A DNA stretch of 64,000 bases, taken from assembly GCF_037975245.1 (NCBI RefSeq), contig NC_092568.1, positions 25,217,501 through 25,281,500 on the forward strand, in the 5' to 3' direction. Under the pieces are notes generated by a model, which searched no databases, was not told the DNA's origin, and saw nothing but the letters and a program-made list of their open reading frames with translations. The translations under genes and the position numbers were made by a program. Source of the stretch: Apostichopus japonicus. Its lineage: Eukaryota; Echinodermata; Holothuroidea; Aspidochirotida; Stichopodidae. The first letter of the stretch is position 1, and each line of letters opens with the position of its first letter. Shown piece by piece: positions 48,701 to 60,497 of this stretch.

Positions 48701-50707
48701 CTTCTTTGTAGCACGATAACTTTAGACAGAACAGTTGTCCTCTGGCAGGCTCTTTAAATTTACAAAGAGGAGTTGTTCATCAAAAGCATTCTATCTGTAT
48801 CACAACATACTTAATGATGAGAGTTGTATTCTCCGATCCTTCTCTTTCATGTCATGTCTGTGTTATGTTTCTTTCAGTCGAGTGTTGATAACCACAGATG
48901 TGTGGGCAAGAGGCATAGACGTACAACAGGTTTCCCTGGTCATAAACTACGACCTGCCCAACAACCGTGAATTATACATCCACAGGTAAGCTAGAAGGGA
49001 AATCGTTTTGCCTAATATGCATATTATTCTTATTTCATTTTGATCGTAGTTTATGAATCTTATTCGCTTATACCCATTCATAATTTCATCCTTCATTTAG
49101 CATTTTTAATTTGCTACATTCTAGTTTTATACTTATATATTTTAATTTATATTTATCCATTTTTGTATTGTACGAGGGCCTCGTGGAAGATTAGCTTCGG
49201 CTAAACGAGTTACCCTCTCAAAATAAAGTTTTAATAATAATAATAATAATAATAATATCCAACAAAATTTATCTTCGAATGTTTAATATCATCAAGGTTC
49301 TCAGTTGGCCTTTCTATTATCCTGTGAATCCCTACTTCCACCACTTTTAGGATGGGTGTAATAAGTATAATTGGATTTAACCATTGGGTCACACAGTAGT
49401 CATGCAAGGACCTGGTCTATGACCTCTGACTAGTATCTTACCCAAAACTGAAAGCTGAATAGTTCAGGTGGGAGAACAAAAGACACATTAGTCTAAGATC
49501 TCTTGCAGAAAAAAATCCTTGTATGAAGCACCTGAAAAAAGTGTGTTAAATATCCGTCTTTAAACTGTCCGGAGTAATTCATTGGATCTGAATAATTTGA
49601 CACATCGCCACCTTCCTTCCAGAGGCACAAATTCTTTACGAGGTGCCATTTAGGGTCACTGTATTAACCAGATCCAAACTTTAAGTATCCGCAACCTTCT
49701 CCCTCGCATTACAGAATAGGCCGTTCAGGACGGTACGGTCGTAAGGGTGTGGCCATCAACTTTGTGAAGAGTGACGACATCCGTATTCTCCGTGACATTG
49801 AACAGTACTACAGTACACAAGTGGATGAAATGCCAATGAACAGTGAGTATTAAATCCCAAATCATAAATATGTGTGTTATTCACTCATGCCTCTGAGAAA
49901 CACCCAGGGTTTTTTGGTTTCCCTAATTCAAGGATATGTGAGGAGCAGTTCAGCAGCAAGCTGTATTAGTAATATATACGTTTCCTTGCATCAAATTCTT
50001 CCCAAAAGCAATCGTATTGTCGTTTTTTGGCAGAGATGTCGCAGCAGATGTTTTCAAATCTTAAGAACATCACATTCAAAGCAAAATGTCAGTGTTTATC
50101 TTGTTCAGCATGGCCCTACCAAATTGAACAGTGAATGCTGCACCTAGGCATAGCCTGCATTTGCATACAAGAAAAAGGGCTGAAACTGTCATTTTCATAA
50201 ATTGTTGAGGATCATTAACTAGCTATAGACAAGAAGATAAATTGAATGACTCTTATGGGAAATGTATTTTGGCAGTGAAATACAACCAACTCCTTTAAGG
50301 TATTTTAGAGGGTAGATCTTGAGGACTCTTATGGGACATGTGTTCTGGCAGTGACCTACAACCAACCCCTTTAAGGTATTCTAGAGGGTAGATCTTGAGG
50401 ACTCTGTTATGTGCTGCTATTGTCTAAGGTTCCGATACTCTGTCGAACTGAAGGTTCCTTTAAACCAATAATCTGGGGACACAAAAGAGTAAAAACGGTG
50501 GGAGTGCTGTCAGGGAATGGGGGGGGGGGGGGTTGGTAGGGGGGTATTGAGGAGAATTGAAAGAGATCCTACTTCATCTCCTTCATACCTCTTCGCCATT
50601 TGTTCTTGACCATATTCCTGGTAATACTACTGCTATTTATCATGCTATCTGAAGTCATTGATAAGAATCTGTTTTTCTTCTTTGTTTTAGTCATTGACTT
50701 GATCTGA
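42738..50707 (+). CDS. EIF4A3: Eukaryotic initiation factor 4A-III, exon junction complex DEAD-box helicase, 12 exons
   Basis: Exons: 42738-42861, 43969-44041, 44449-44515, 45095-45157, 45693-45825, 46091-46171, 46613-46754, 47468-47606, 48154-48269, 48878-48985, 49715-49842, 50691-50707 (TGA). Phases join to 396 aa (human 411; the difference is a shorter N-terminus). Motifs in order: Q motif ([12 protein letters not shown], about 43-54), Walker A AQSGTGKT (67-74), PTRELA (99-104), TPGR, DEAD (172-175), SAT (203-205), [27 protein letters not shown] (348-355). The stretch [20 protein letters not shown], the block [20 protein letters not shown] and the MPMNIIDLI end separate eIF4A3 from eIF4A1/2. 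It is the RNA clamp of the exon junction complex and acts in the nucleus and on exported mRNA in splicing, NMD and localisation. One oddity is HGG (G295) where the family has HGD. The last exon codes for only five complete codons. Confidence 0.98.
45583..45619. repeat. Perfect 13-bp inverted repeat
   Basis: ACCAAAGCTATTA and TAATAGCTTTGGT are separated by 11 bp, forming a hairpin about 75 bp before exon 5 of EIF4A3. Its stem would lie close to the branch-point region of the intron. Confidence 0.7.
49165..49258 (+). mobile_element. 3' tail of a non-LTR retroelement (LINE or SINE)
   Basis: A conserved-looking end GTACGAGGGCCTCGTGG and a hairpin TTAGC-TTCG-GCTAA are followed by AATAAAGTTTTAATAATAAT with seven or more AAT units. 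Such short terminal hairpins and simple-repeat tails mark the 3' ends of CR1/L2-like elements and their SINE partners. It is in intron 10 of EIF4A3. The 5' border is not visible, so the copy is probably truncated. Confidence 0.5.
50248..50404 (+). repeat. 76-bp tandem duplication
   Basis: Two copies with a period of 76 bp share GACTCTTATGGGA.ATGT, TACAACCAAC.CCTTTAAGG and AGAGGGTAGATCTTGAG, with a few substitutions. It lies in the last intron of EIF4A3. Confidence 0.85.
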
Positions 50708-51282
50708 GCTCTACATTCCACGGATGATGATACTGACCAATCAACGATGATTGCAACATGGCATCTATTTGATGGCAGGCTTCATCTTTACAAACTCCAT
50801 AAATTCTTCTTGGGTAGATTTGTTTCAAAATTGTGAAACAGATATATTTTAGCACATCCGCAGTGGATCTTCAGGCCATTTTTGCAAGAAAAAAAAACCC
50901 GGAGGAAACGATTAAATTGATTTACTTCATCATTAATAATGGAATGATCTCATTTTCAAGTAGAAGCTGATTGGGTAAATTAACTACATGGATTATTCAA
51001 ACCTGTGAATCATAACATCATTCTTACTTTATTTTATATTTTTTCTTTCTTTTCTAATTGATACAATAGAGACGTGTCCATCCAATGATAGATTCTATAT
51101 GTAATGCAAAAACAAAATCTGCGACCTTAAGCTTCAGTCTCTTAGGAGAAATAATTTGTTAGGAAATGTCTTTGAAACAGAGCATTATGTCACTTAAAAC
51201 CACATCTTAAAAAGAGACTACTTTTAGTAGCAGACACTGAAGCACTTTATACTCCTCTTTGAATTGATGACTTTGTAGCAAA

Positions 51283-52470
51283 ATACTGATGTCACTCATG
51301 TGACTATGCTATGATTGTCACTCAGTATGCTATGATGTCACTCACTAATGCTAAGATGCCACTCACTATGCTGTTGTGACACTCATAGATGTGATAATAC
51401 TAACTATGCTATGATGTCACTCAGTATGCTATGATATCACTATGCTAAGATGTCACTCACTATGCTATGGTGACACTCATTGATGTGATATTACTTACTA
51501 TGCTATGACATCACTGAGTATGCTATGACATCACTCAGTATGCTATGATATCACTCAGTATGCTATGATATCACTATGCTAAGATGTCACTCACTATGCT
51601 TTGGTGACACTCATTGATGTGATATTACTTACTATGCTATGACGACACTCAGTATGCTATGATATCACTATGCTAAGATGTCACTCACTATGCTATGGTG
51701 ACACTCATTGATGTGATATTACTTACTGTGCTATGACATCACTCAGTATGCTATGATATCACTCAGTATGCTATGATATCACTATGCTAAGATGTCACTC
51801 ACTATGCTATGGTGACACTCATTGATGTGATATTACTTACTGTGCTATGACATCACTCAGTATGCTATGATATCACTATGCTAAGATGTCACTCACTATG
51901 CTATGGTGACACTCATTGATGTGATATTACTTACTGTGCTATGACATCACTCAGTATGCTATGATATCACTCAGTATGCTATGATATCACTATGCTAAGA
52001 TGTCACTCACTATGCTATGGTGACACTCATTGATGTGATATTACTTACTGTGCTATGACATCACTCAGTATGCTATGATATCACTCAGTATGCTATGATA
52101 TCACTATGCTAAGATGTCACTCACTATGCTATGGTGACACTCATTGATGTGATATTACTTACTGTGCTATGACATCACTCAGTATGCTATGATATCACTA
52201 TGCTAAGATGTCACTCACTATGCTATGGTGACACTCATTGATGTGATATTACTTACTGTGCTATGACATCACTCAGTATGCTATGATATCACTCAGTATG
52301 CTATGATATCACTATGCTAAGATATCACTCACTATGCCATGGTGACACTCCTTGATGTGATATTACACATTATGCTATGACGTCACTCTCTGTGATGTGA
52401 TGTCTCAATGCTACAACATCATTTACTATGTTAGGATGTCACTTACTATGCTAAGATGTCATTATGCTGT
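51283..52470 (+). repeat. Satellite with alternating 95/114-bp higher-order periods
   Basis: The basic module is about 19-20 bp (ATCACTCAGTATGCTATGAT). Modules combine into blocks headed by TATGCTATGGTGACACTCAT. Block starts fall at about 51461, 51595, 51689, 51803, 51898, 52011, 52125, 52219 and 52333, giving steps of about 134, 94, 114, 95, 113, 114, 94 and 114. The difference is one 19-bp module. Later blocks are nearly identical; the edges decay. It lies in the EIF4A3 3' UTR or just beyond. No sustained reading frame. Confidence 0.93.
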
Positions 52471-52489
52471 TTCCAAATGCATTCTCAGA

Positions 52490-52495
52490 AATAAA
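52490..52495 (+). terminator. Candidate polyadenylation signal downstream of EIF4A3
   Basis: This AATAAA lies right after the 51.3-52.5 kb satellite. If it is used, the satellite is transcribed inside the EIF4A3 3' UTR (about 1.8 kb). A second hexamer occurs at about 53919. The sequence alone does not say which is used. Confidence 0.35.
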
Positions 52496-55250
52496 GCTGT
52501 CTTGCAAAAATAGAATTTGGCTATTAAACCTGCTAATTGGATGCAAGTATGACCTACTGATTAGCAAAACATGTACAGTTGTGCTTTGTGATGGGACAAA
52601 AATCTGTTTAACATAGTAGCCGTACTTAAGTCAGACTTGAGGTTAGCGTCAGGCTCATCTATTAAGTGTATTAAGAAAGACATTTTTATTCTGAGACATC
52701 TTTACCTTTAATAATCTGTGATATGATTTGTAAATATGATATCACAGTAAAAGTTATCTCTTTCATTAATATGAGATTGGTTTTCCTAGTAGTTGTTGCC
52801 CTTTATAACTTAAAACAATGAAAAGTGGAACAAACAGATTAACTTCTACTCTATGGGGCCCAGTGATCTTGTGACACGAGTAAGCAAGAATATGTCATTT
52901 TAAGAAAAACCAGGTTCTCAATCTCCAAGACCAATTGTCATCAGTATGTCAATGAATCCAGACACTCAGTACTTAATTCAGTGTGTCTGACATACTAAAT
53001 CATAATGACCAACCGATTCAACCCTTAAAACTACCAGAATGGGGAGCAGCATTGTGGGATTAACTTTGCAAGAACAAACAAGAAAATGTTGTTAGCAAGG
53101 AGGTTACTGTTTTATGTAACACTACCATAAGTCATCATTAGTTTTGGTTCTTTCAAAGTCATTCTGTGACTTTTAATGCTACAATTATCTCTCTCTTTTT
53201 AAAACAAGGGAGAGATTTTGTTTGTGAGATGTTAAAGAATGATTTTAATGCATTAGCTAGATGGGTGTCTCGCACAAACAATTAAAACAGCCCTAAACCT
53301 GGAAAGTGAACACTAATTTGATGGTAATAATCCTCTAATGACCTAATATAGTTTGATCCAAAGTCTGATTCCAATGGGACAACACTAAAGCAGCTCAGTA
53401 TGATCTGTAATACTTTTCTGCTAAATCAATTGGAATTATCAATAACTCTTAATTAGCTATGAAAATTGGGTGAAAAAATGTAAGGATTGTGAGTTAATTT
53501 GATTTTTTGGTAATCACATTTGGGATCAATGCTATAATGCAAAAATCCTGCTTGTACGGAATTAAGCAAAACTAGGAAACCGTAAGTAAAGTATGTGATT
53601 GGACAGTAGTGAAGATGTCACCCTGGTAATGGAAGCAATCCTCGTTAATATTCCTGTGACTAGTGATGACAGTGCTTGTATATATTTGTAGTATTTCTTT
53701 CTTACAAGCTGTTTGTTAATTGAGTTTGTAGCACTGTCAGATACGATTCTATTCTGACTTGAATGAGATTAATGTGCGATGATTTGTCGTAGAATTATCT
53801 TTGGGGACAGCAGGTTGTTGGGATGAGTTATTTGGGGGTTAAAGGTTAATCTTACTTAAAAGAGAAAGGCTTGTAGATAGGTTTCTGGTCATCTTGTTTA
53901 TTTATAACCAAGATTTTTGAAATAAAAGACAGTTTTAAGAGATATTTTGTGTTCTGTTTTTTTTTTACCATCATACAGTATATTACTCACATTATTAAAG
54001 TCAGGGAGGGGTTGGGGGGCGGGCTGGGGGTGAAGAGTTTAAACCTAATACAAAATCTTGCACAGAGTATCAGCACAACAGTGCAAGGAGACCTAATTAT
54101 TGACCGAAATTATTCCCTAAATTATAAGCCTCATTGACGCTGGGTCATAACCCCATCTTAAATTCTTATGAGTGATAGTCCCATCAATGTAGCTGAAGCC
54201 AGCTGGACAGCTTCTGGTTAACTTCCCCACCATATCGTGTAATTATTATTATGACCTGAAGAAAATTTCTGTGGGAAATTACTTCGTGTAAATGTAAAGG
54301 GGAAAGTGTACTTTTCTGTGTCTACAAGTCCAAATTGGAAAGCGCTCAAAGTATCCTTCCATCTTCCTTTCACTTATCTCGCTTGCTAGCTTCAAACCCT
54401 TCGTTCTTCATTCCATTCATAGCTTCGCATTACCCGACATTTCAGAACACATGGCGTGTAGAAAGGTCCCCTTGAAAATAACATCGTTATAGGTGCTCCA
54501 TTCGGCAACAAAATAAGACTATATTGCTTTTTTCTTATGTTTCCCCAGGGTCGTGGGAATATCCCCCTCCCAACTTGTCACACTCTCGTCAGGCATGGAT
54601 GTCACATATTTGGTCTGTTCCTTGAGGAACCTTTGTATGTTACTTGACACCACATACATCATTTAACTACATCGTGTGTTAGAAACGTCCTTCAATGAAA
54701 ACAGATCGGATTATTGGCAGAATCTTCTGTACCGAGACTCTTGATTTCTGTATAAGACGGTTACAGGGACTTAAATGGTCGCGAAAGACACTAGGTTCAT
54801 CCAATGTTCCCAACAAACCACTTGCTTTGTAGGACTCCAGCGCCGGACACCTAGTTATGCCCTATTCCGCCCATTCCAAATACCCAGTCACGCATTCTAG
54901 TCTAATGTAGGTGGGTGATTCATGACGTAGTGAGTGGACAAAGTACTCCAATATTTGTCGTATATTTTAAAAATGTTGTTATGCCTTAAAGGTAATCTGT
55001 TCCCCCACCCACCCACCCCCCCCCCCATGTGCTAGAAAGTCAAATAAGTGTAAACCATGCATTTTACGGCATCTGTAAAAGTAGTTACCCACACTGAGAG
55101 ATGTTGCTGTCCTTTACTGAAGAACTTCTATAGATTTTTTTAGGATGCTGTAATTTGAGGCCTATACTGCTGACTTTTAAAAGTTGCAGTGTTTCAGTTT
55201 AGTCAGTCGGTTACAATTCCAATTCAGAATAGCTTTTCAAGTAATTCAGT
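52496..55250. other. Intergenic region after EIF4A3, nothing recognised
   Basis: AT-rich unique DNA. There is a possible AATAAA at about 53919 and a C-run at about 55006-55026. No coding segment, RNA gene or mobile-element end could be supported. Confidence 0.45.
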
Positions 55251-55523
55251 TTGTTTGATATAACTAATCGAATGGTATTTATGGAATACTTCTCAAAACT
55301 TCACGGTCTCAAGTTCGCCGGGCTACAGGGCCACACGCATAAAGGGTCAAAGTGTATTGACACTGAATATCAGTTTTCTGTTACATTCTACAATGTGAAG
55401 AGAGGTGCTAGGAAAAGGAATATAGGGGCTGACGGATCGACATACCATGAACTTTTGAAGCATCTGAAGATAATGCCCAATGCGGTGAACCTCTATAGAA
55501 CCACCCATAGATCGGCGCTGTAA
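55251..55523 (+). CDS. Possible short open frame, unrecognised
   Basis: An open frame ends with TAA at 55521-55523. The first true ATG is at 55272, and a possible acceptor (TTCAG) lies just before 55251. The peptide is basic, with a KFAGLQGHTHKG segment and a KRGARKR run, and has no signal peptide and no domain I know. It lies about 400 bp upstream of the secreted-protein gene. It could be an exon of an unrelated or transposon-derived gene, or chance. Confidence 0.15.
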   Translation: MFDITNRMVFMEYFSKLHGLKFAGLQGHTHKGSKCIDTEYQFSVTFYNVKRGARKRNIGADGSTYHELLKHLKIMPNAVNLYRTTHRSAL

Positions 55524-55919
55524 CATATATTGCTGGTACCGCCTTCACACGCGCTAATAATTACTCCGAGTGCGCGTAATGATCTGTAGTTTGCGATGTG
55601 CGCGGTCATAGTGCGCGGTATATACATGTATAACCCACGCATAAATCAAGATGCGCGCGTACTTATTTCAAGTTTTCCATTAATTTATCTTCAAGATCTT
55701 ACGACAGATTATGCATGATGTGTACTGGCAAGTGTGTATGAAATGGCGCCTTATAACATAGACTAGTATTTAGTGCATATATTTCCCTTGGTGTCTTCGA
55801 AGTGTTCTTGAACTCTGAACGATTCAACGTTTCATCTTGTATATTTTCTACGCGCACTTCAATGCAATCATTGCATGTTCAACCTAAGCGGTGTTTATCT
55901 TTTCGATTCTCCGCTCGCA

Positions 55920-56648
55920 ATGTTTCAGGTAAGCATATGTCATACACGTGTATAGCATATAAGCATTCATATATATAAGCTGTAAGCTTCTATGTTTATC
56001 TGCTGTCGCTTTGAAATTTCCATAATCTTTCAAGTAACTGAGGATAGGTTTTGTGTATTGTAATAGTCTTATTTCGTTCGCCAAGGATAATTATGAAAAT
56101 GTCGTCTGCAGAAGAAGGGGGGGGGGGGCTTGGTGGGGGTGTACACACATGTCGTTTCTTAATTGGGCAATTGTGATGAAGATATAAACTTTTAATTGAC
56201 AATTCCTGCTAGTAGGCTAATCTGGCGTAATTAGATATCAATTGATACTTTGAGAATTTAAATTCTACTCCAACAGGCCATCCATGTTGCAGTTATTTTG
56301 TGCTGCTTGATGTTATGCCTCACGCAGGAAGACAATAACAAGGAATGCGGCTTTGCTCCAACGCCATTTGATGTTATGCGCCATCCGTTCTATGCGCCAG
56401 ACCTTGAGGAAATCATCAAAAAAGAATTTAACGTCTTCATTAAGATAAGAACCCTCTCCAGAGAACGTATAAGACACATGTATAAGGACTTGGTACTGCG
56501 AGCTGGTGATAATGATGAAATCAATCAGATCATGGAAGATATTAAGGAAAGATGGAAGAAAGAGCTATACAACTGGCAGATGAGAGGATGTATGGAGAAG
56601 AGCAATGGACAGAACAAAGAGACCAAAGTGAACCGAGTTGAACTCTGA
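55920..56648 (+). CDS. Small secreted protein of unknown family, two exons
   Basis: Exon 1, 55920-55928, codes only for Met-Phe-Gln and ends at a consensus donor (CAG|GTAAGC). Exon 2, 56277-56648, follows a CAACAG acceptor and ends in TGA. The joined product is 126 aa. The N-terminus MFQAIHVAVILCCLMLCLTQ is a convincing signal peptide that the splice completes, which supports the two-exon model. The mature part is charged and predicted helical, with one Cys soon after cleavage (KECGF), a PDLEEIIKKEF segment, and a second Cys 65 residues after the PDL proline (QMRGC), followed by a polar tail. An ATTAAA at 56683-56688 could serve polyadenylation. I do not recognise the family. The small exon could also be placed elsewhere if another upstream exon exists. 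Confidence 0.6.
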
Positions 56649-56688
56649 TGAAAGACCAAAGGTCAACGTTTAGATCATTACCATTAAA

Positions 56689-59663
56689 AGTATAGTGATG
56701 CATGCAGTTACGTGCATGCATTAAACAATAGGTCACTACACTGCTGATGAGCTCAAGGAGGAGGGTAGCTTGTTGTTTCACTGGTTTTTATTTTCCATCT
56801 TAATTTGGGGGAGATGTGTGTCCAAAGGGAGAAATTGTAATCGGGACAAATGCTCGCTCTTTGATTATGCTACTGCATCATGCTCTTCCCTACTCACTCT
56901 CTTCGATTTCTTAGCTCTCTAACCGTTTTAAGCAAGCCTATACCGCAGGTTTAGTCGCCAATGTTGTTTTAGTTTGAATAATAATTGGCAGTTTTCACAA
57001 TTGTTGAATATGTCAGGACAGATTTTTTTCTCGGAATGTTGACATGGTTGTAGGTATTCACGGCATACATCACATATCATATATATCAGAGGCAAATCCA
57101 AGAAAAGGGTTTTATTATGATAACATATTAAACAGCGTCACCAACTTTATTATTGTTTATACGCTTGAAAACAGTGACCCGTTGAAAGCGCGACAAGCGA
57201 AAATCATAAGTTTGTAAAATGCGCAAACTGCACTGACGCGCGCTTGCTAAGTCTACTTAACAGCGAATGCTATAAAGGTTTTATGAAAACTGAATAAATA
57301 TCAACCATTTTTATAATTTCATTCTGTATCAAAGAGCGTATTTTTTATGTTGTTCTGTCAACGTGTATTATTGAAGGGGAAAAACTACAATTTTACAACT
57401 GTTTTGGTGGAAATGCGTGTCATATAATGATCGTGTGCACCACGTTCTCTGAAGTTCATCGCATGCGTGGAGACAATTTGTGTGTGTGTGTGTTTCATGA
57501 GTGAAAACAGCTGTCACACACAACCCAGCGGTTCGTTCTAAAGCTTGGAAAACTCGTGTTATGAAAGTCGCCGAAAATATTCAGCTAACAGTTTTGTCAA
57601 TATCATGATTGTCACTATAGCAATGTAAAACAAACGAAAGAAACGTTGTCAAACTTTTCTATATTCAGTTTAATGGTATAATAGCCTACAACTACTACTT
57701 TTAAACTTAGGGTACCATGGGCGGCGATCCTGGGGGGGGGGGGAAGGGGGGATATATCCCCCCATGAAAATGGGTGGAGGGGATGTAATACACCATATCC
57801 CCCCACCAAATGCCAGGGATAAGAATATTTTCATGCCTTTATATGCATCATCGTTAATGTACGGCTCTTTTTTAGCTTCATTTCTCGCCTACCATAAACG
57901 CAGTGCGATCTTTTCAAATAAAGCGTCTTTATAAAGCAAGAATAGTTGACTGTAGGCTTCATTGGCCCTATAACAACAAAATGTATTATTGCGCCCACGG
58001 TATTGATATAGTACATATATGCACCCTCATAGTATTCATATAGGCCCTATAGTAGGCCTACACACGTACATGTTCCCTCGAACCGCTGAGAATCTCATGT
58101 TACCAGGGTAATGCTTAATACACGTTTCACCTGGATGCCCTAGCAATCGGTACCTAGGAATGTAACTATGTGTAATTGTGCATTGCATGTGTATAGGCCT
58201 ATAATAGCCTGCATGAGGCCATTTTCTTCATCGAATAATATAAAAGAGCTCTCGAACATTCTAACGTAGCGCCTGAAACAAGATTGACAGGGGCAATTTT
58301 CCCAAAATAACACCCGAAAAGAAAAAAAAAAAAAGTATTTTGGATCCTGATTATGAGATATTTCGGACATGATATCCCTATTTTAGAGTTGGGTATATGC
58401 CGCTTGGAAACCTCGGGAAGTGCCGTTTCCGGCCATCTAGAGGGTTTGTAAATCCCAAAATTTTCTTGTACGCTTCGCGCCAACACATGGTGGCGCTACG
58501 CTTAGATAGTCAACAAGGTCATATCCCCCCCCCCCCCCACTCGGAAGTACGGATCGCCGCCCATGTAGGGTACCATTCTTCACACGCCTACAATTCTGAT
58601 ATAGGTTGCATGTAAACGGAAGCTCCGCAAACTATTGGGCGTGACCCACTAAGTTGGTCGCGACAAATGTTCCTTGAGTCGCGGGATATTTCTAGTCGTC
58701 AGACAATTACCTTCAGTTTTCGGAGCTGGACGATGGATATCGATAAAGTTCATTTTAAAACATTTAAAACATCGAGTCCAAGCTAGCTCTCATGTATTTT
58801 CGAGCATAGATTCTGAGAGGTGTGTGTGTGTGGGGGGGGGGGGGGTCTGGTGGGTAAGTCCTCATGGAAGATCAAGGGTCGTGGAGCTAAAACTTTGCGG
58901 ACTATTCTAAATAATGATTATGGTCAACGGAAAGAAAATAAAGGACATGTAACGGACACGAAGGTTATCGTCATAGCTGGCTGGGCAAATATGTACAAAT
59001 GTCACATAAACTAGCTATATGAATACGGTCATTTCCGAATAACCTCACTTGCCCCATATATGGCAGTACCAGATCCGCGAGAAAATCATTGCTCTGCAAA
59101 TCATTGGGGTGGGGTGGCACGACCACGGACCACGACGTCGGGGGTAATACACATAGACCCCTTACCCTCGAAAATACCTCACAGTTGTAGCATGCGTAGG
59201 CACATGTACATAAAACAGGATAAGAGATGGAGCAATCGGTGTGCAGACATGCCACAAATTACAATCAGGCTGGTGAAGGGTACCCTGTGAGTGAGATTTG
59301 TCGTAATCGTTTTCAATCGCTAGGTCTTCATGTGTTTGGCATGCTGTTAAGTTTATTAATTCTGCAAAGGGAAATGGCTCGGGGAAGGGAGGGGTATAGG
59401 TGGATAGGTTGGCACTGTGATTACCCATTCCCCTTTCCCACACCACCCTTGATAGCAGTACTGCTTGCTGAGACAATGAATGAATGAGGTTTAGCGATTC
59501 TATATTTGTCGCTTGAATGCGTTTTATATATCAGGGTGCTATTCCATTCGCCATTACATGTTCAAATTACTTTGTCCCTATTTAACGACTACTCAAATAA
59601 AAGAAACAAGAACTGCTCGAATTAATTCTTCTTCTTTTTTTTTAATAACTGAGGCTATGTTTC
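56689..59663. other. Spacer between the two small secreted-protein genes
   Basis: It contains the 850-bp hAT-type element at 57716-58565 and a GT/G-rich tract at about 58818-58850. The rest is unique AT-rich DNA with no recognisable coding frame. Confidence 0.5.
57716..58565. mobile_element. 850-bp hAT-type non-autonomous element with exact 8-bp target duplication
   Basis: The ends CATGGGCGGCGATCC and GGATCGCCGCCCATG are a perfect 15-bp inverted repeat. TAGGGTAC flanks both sides exactly (57708-57715 and 58566-58573). Long G and C runs lie just inside each end. There is no transposase. An inverted, nearly identical second copy starts at 63278. Confidence 0.95.
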
Positions 59664-59760
59664 TTTATTCTTGTATAGATGTGACAGTGACATTCAACAT
59701 TCCAGGAGTAAAATTGTATTGATTAGGTTACAGTATGACAATTGGCTTAAATTGATACAG

Positions 59761-60069
59761 TTATCGACAATCGAACAGAGTGATGATAACTTTAAATTTC
59801 TGGTAAATTCGTTCCTCGTTATATGCCAAGTGTATCGTGTTTATTAATATTCTCAGATTATCATCGTTGAGTGATAGAACGTCACCGTGCCTAACCTCGT
59901 CTGCAAGCACGTTTTTGTACCTGGTAGGTAATGCATTTCTCAGCTGAATCAGTAGGTCTGGCCCCTGCTCAGATTCCCTTACTGCTCGGAGTGGGCAGGC
60001 CGCCTCTGCGCGGGTAAGCAAAACACCAGCTAAACACACAACCAGAAACAATACCCCAAGATGATTCAT
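59761..60069 (-). CDS. Small secreted protein of unknown family, single coding exon
   Basis: This 102-aa frame starts at 60069 and stops with TAA at 59763-59761. It begins with a textbook signal peptide (MNHLGVLFLVVCLAGVLL, then TRAEA) with a likely cleavage site at AEA|AC. The mature protein has Cys almost at its N-terminus, a QGPDLLIQLRNALP segment, predicted helices, and a second Cys at the penultimate residue (LFDCR). An acceptor (minus-strand TTTCAG) lies 9 nt before the ATG, so a 5' UTR exon probably exists further right. A minus-strand AATAAA at 59669-59664 lies about 90 nt past the stop. The layout recalls the gene at 55.9 kb, but ungapped identity is low. I do not recognise a family. 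Confidence 0.6.
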   Translation of the reverse strand: MNHLGVLFLVVCLAGVLLTRAEAACPLRAVRESEQGPDLLIQLRNALPTRYKNVLADEVRHGDVLSLNDDNLRILINTIHLAYNEERIYQKFKVIITLFDCR

Positions 60070-60497
60070 GATAGATCTGAAAGTAAAGAGTGCAGGGATT
60101 CTTCAATTGTTCATAACAAAAGTACAATTTCTTTTCTGAATTATTTATTAAACAGTTGAAAAATAAACGTTACAAATATTGGACGTCTGCGTTTGATTTT
60201 CGATAATAAAATATGGCCCCCATTGTTCATGACGTGAATATCGACCACGAGAATATGTATGTAGCCAACATTTGAAGTAAGTCGTAGATGTATATATGCT
60301 TTGAATTGGTCGAGGTGAACAATGAGCCCTTCCAAGATATATGCAGAAGCTGTCCCTTGTTGCTGACTTGAACACAGACAAGTGGTCGATGCGTTGTCTG
60401 TGCAGATGAACATACTAACATTCACAATTAAGTTCAAACAGGCCTGAATATGTTGGTAAGTAGTAAGTACTGTATACTGTACATATACATTTTGAAA

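Noticed and set aside
51283-52470. CRISPR-like array
   Set aside because: The repeats are contiguous satellite modules without unique spacers, and the genome is eukaryotic.
58199-58486. 95-codon frames within the 57716 and 63278 elements
   Set aside because: They occur in both copies but lie in a non-autonomous element, are interrupted by homopolymers and resemble no transposase.
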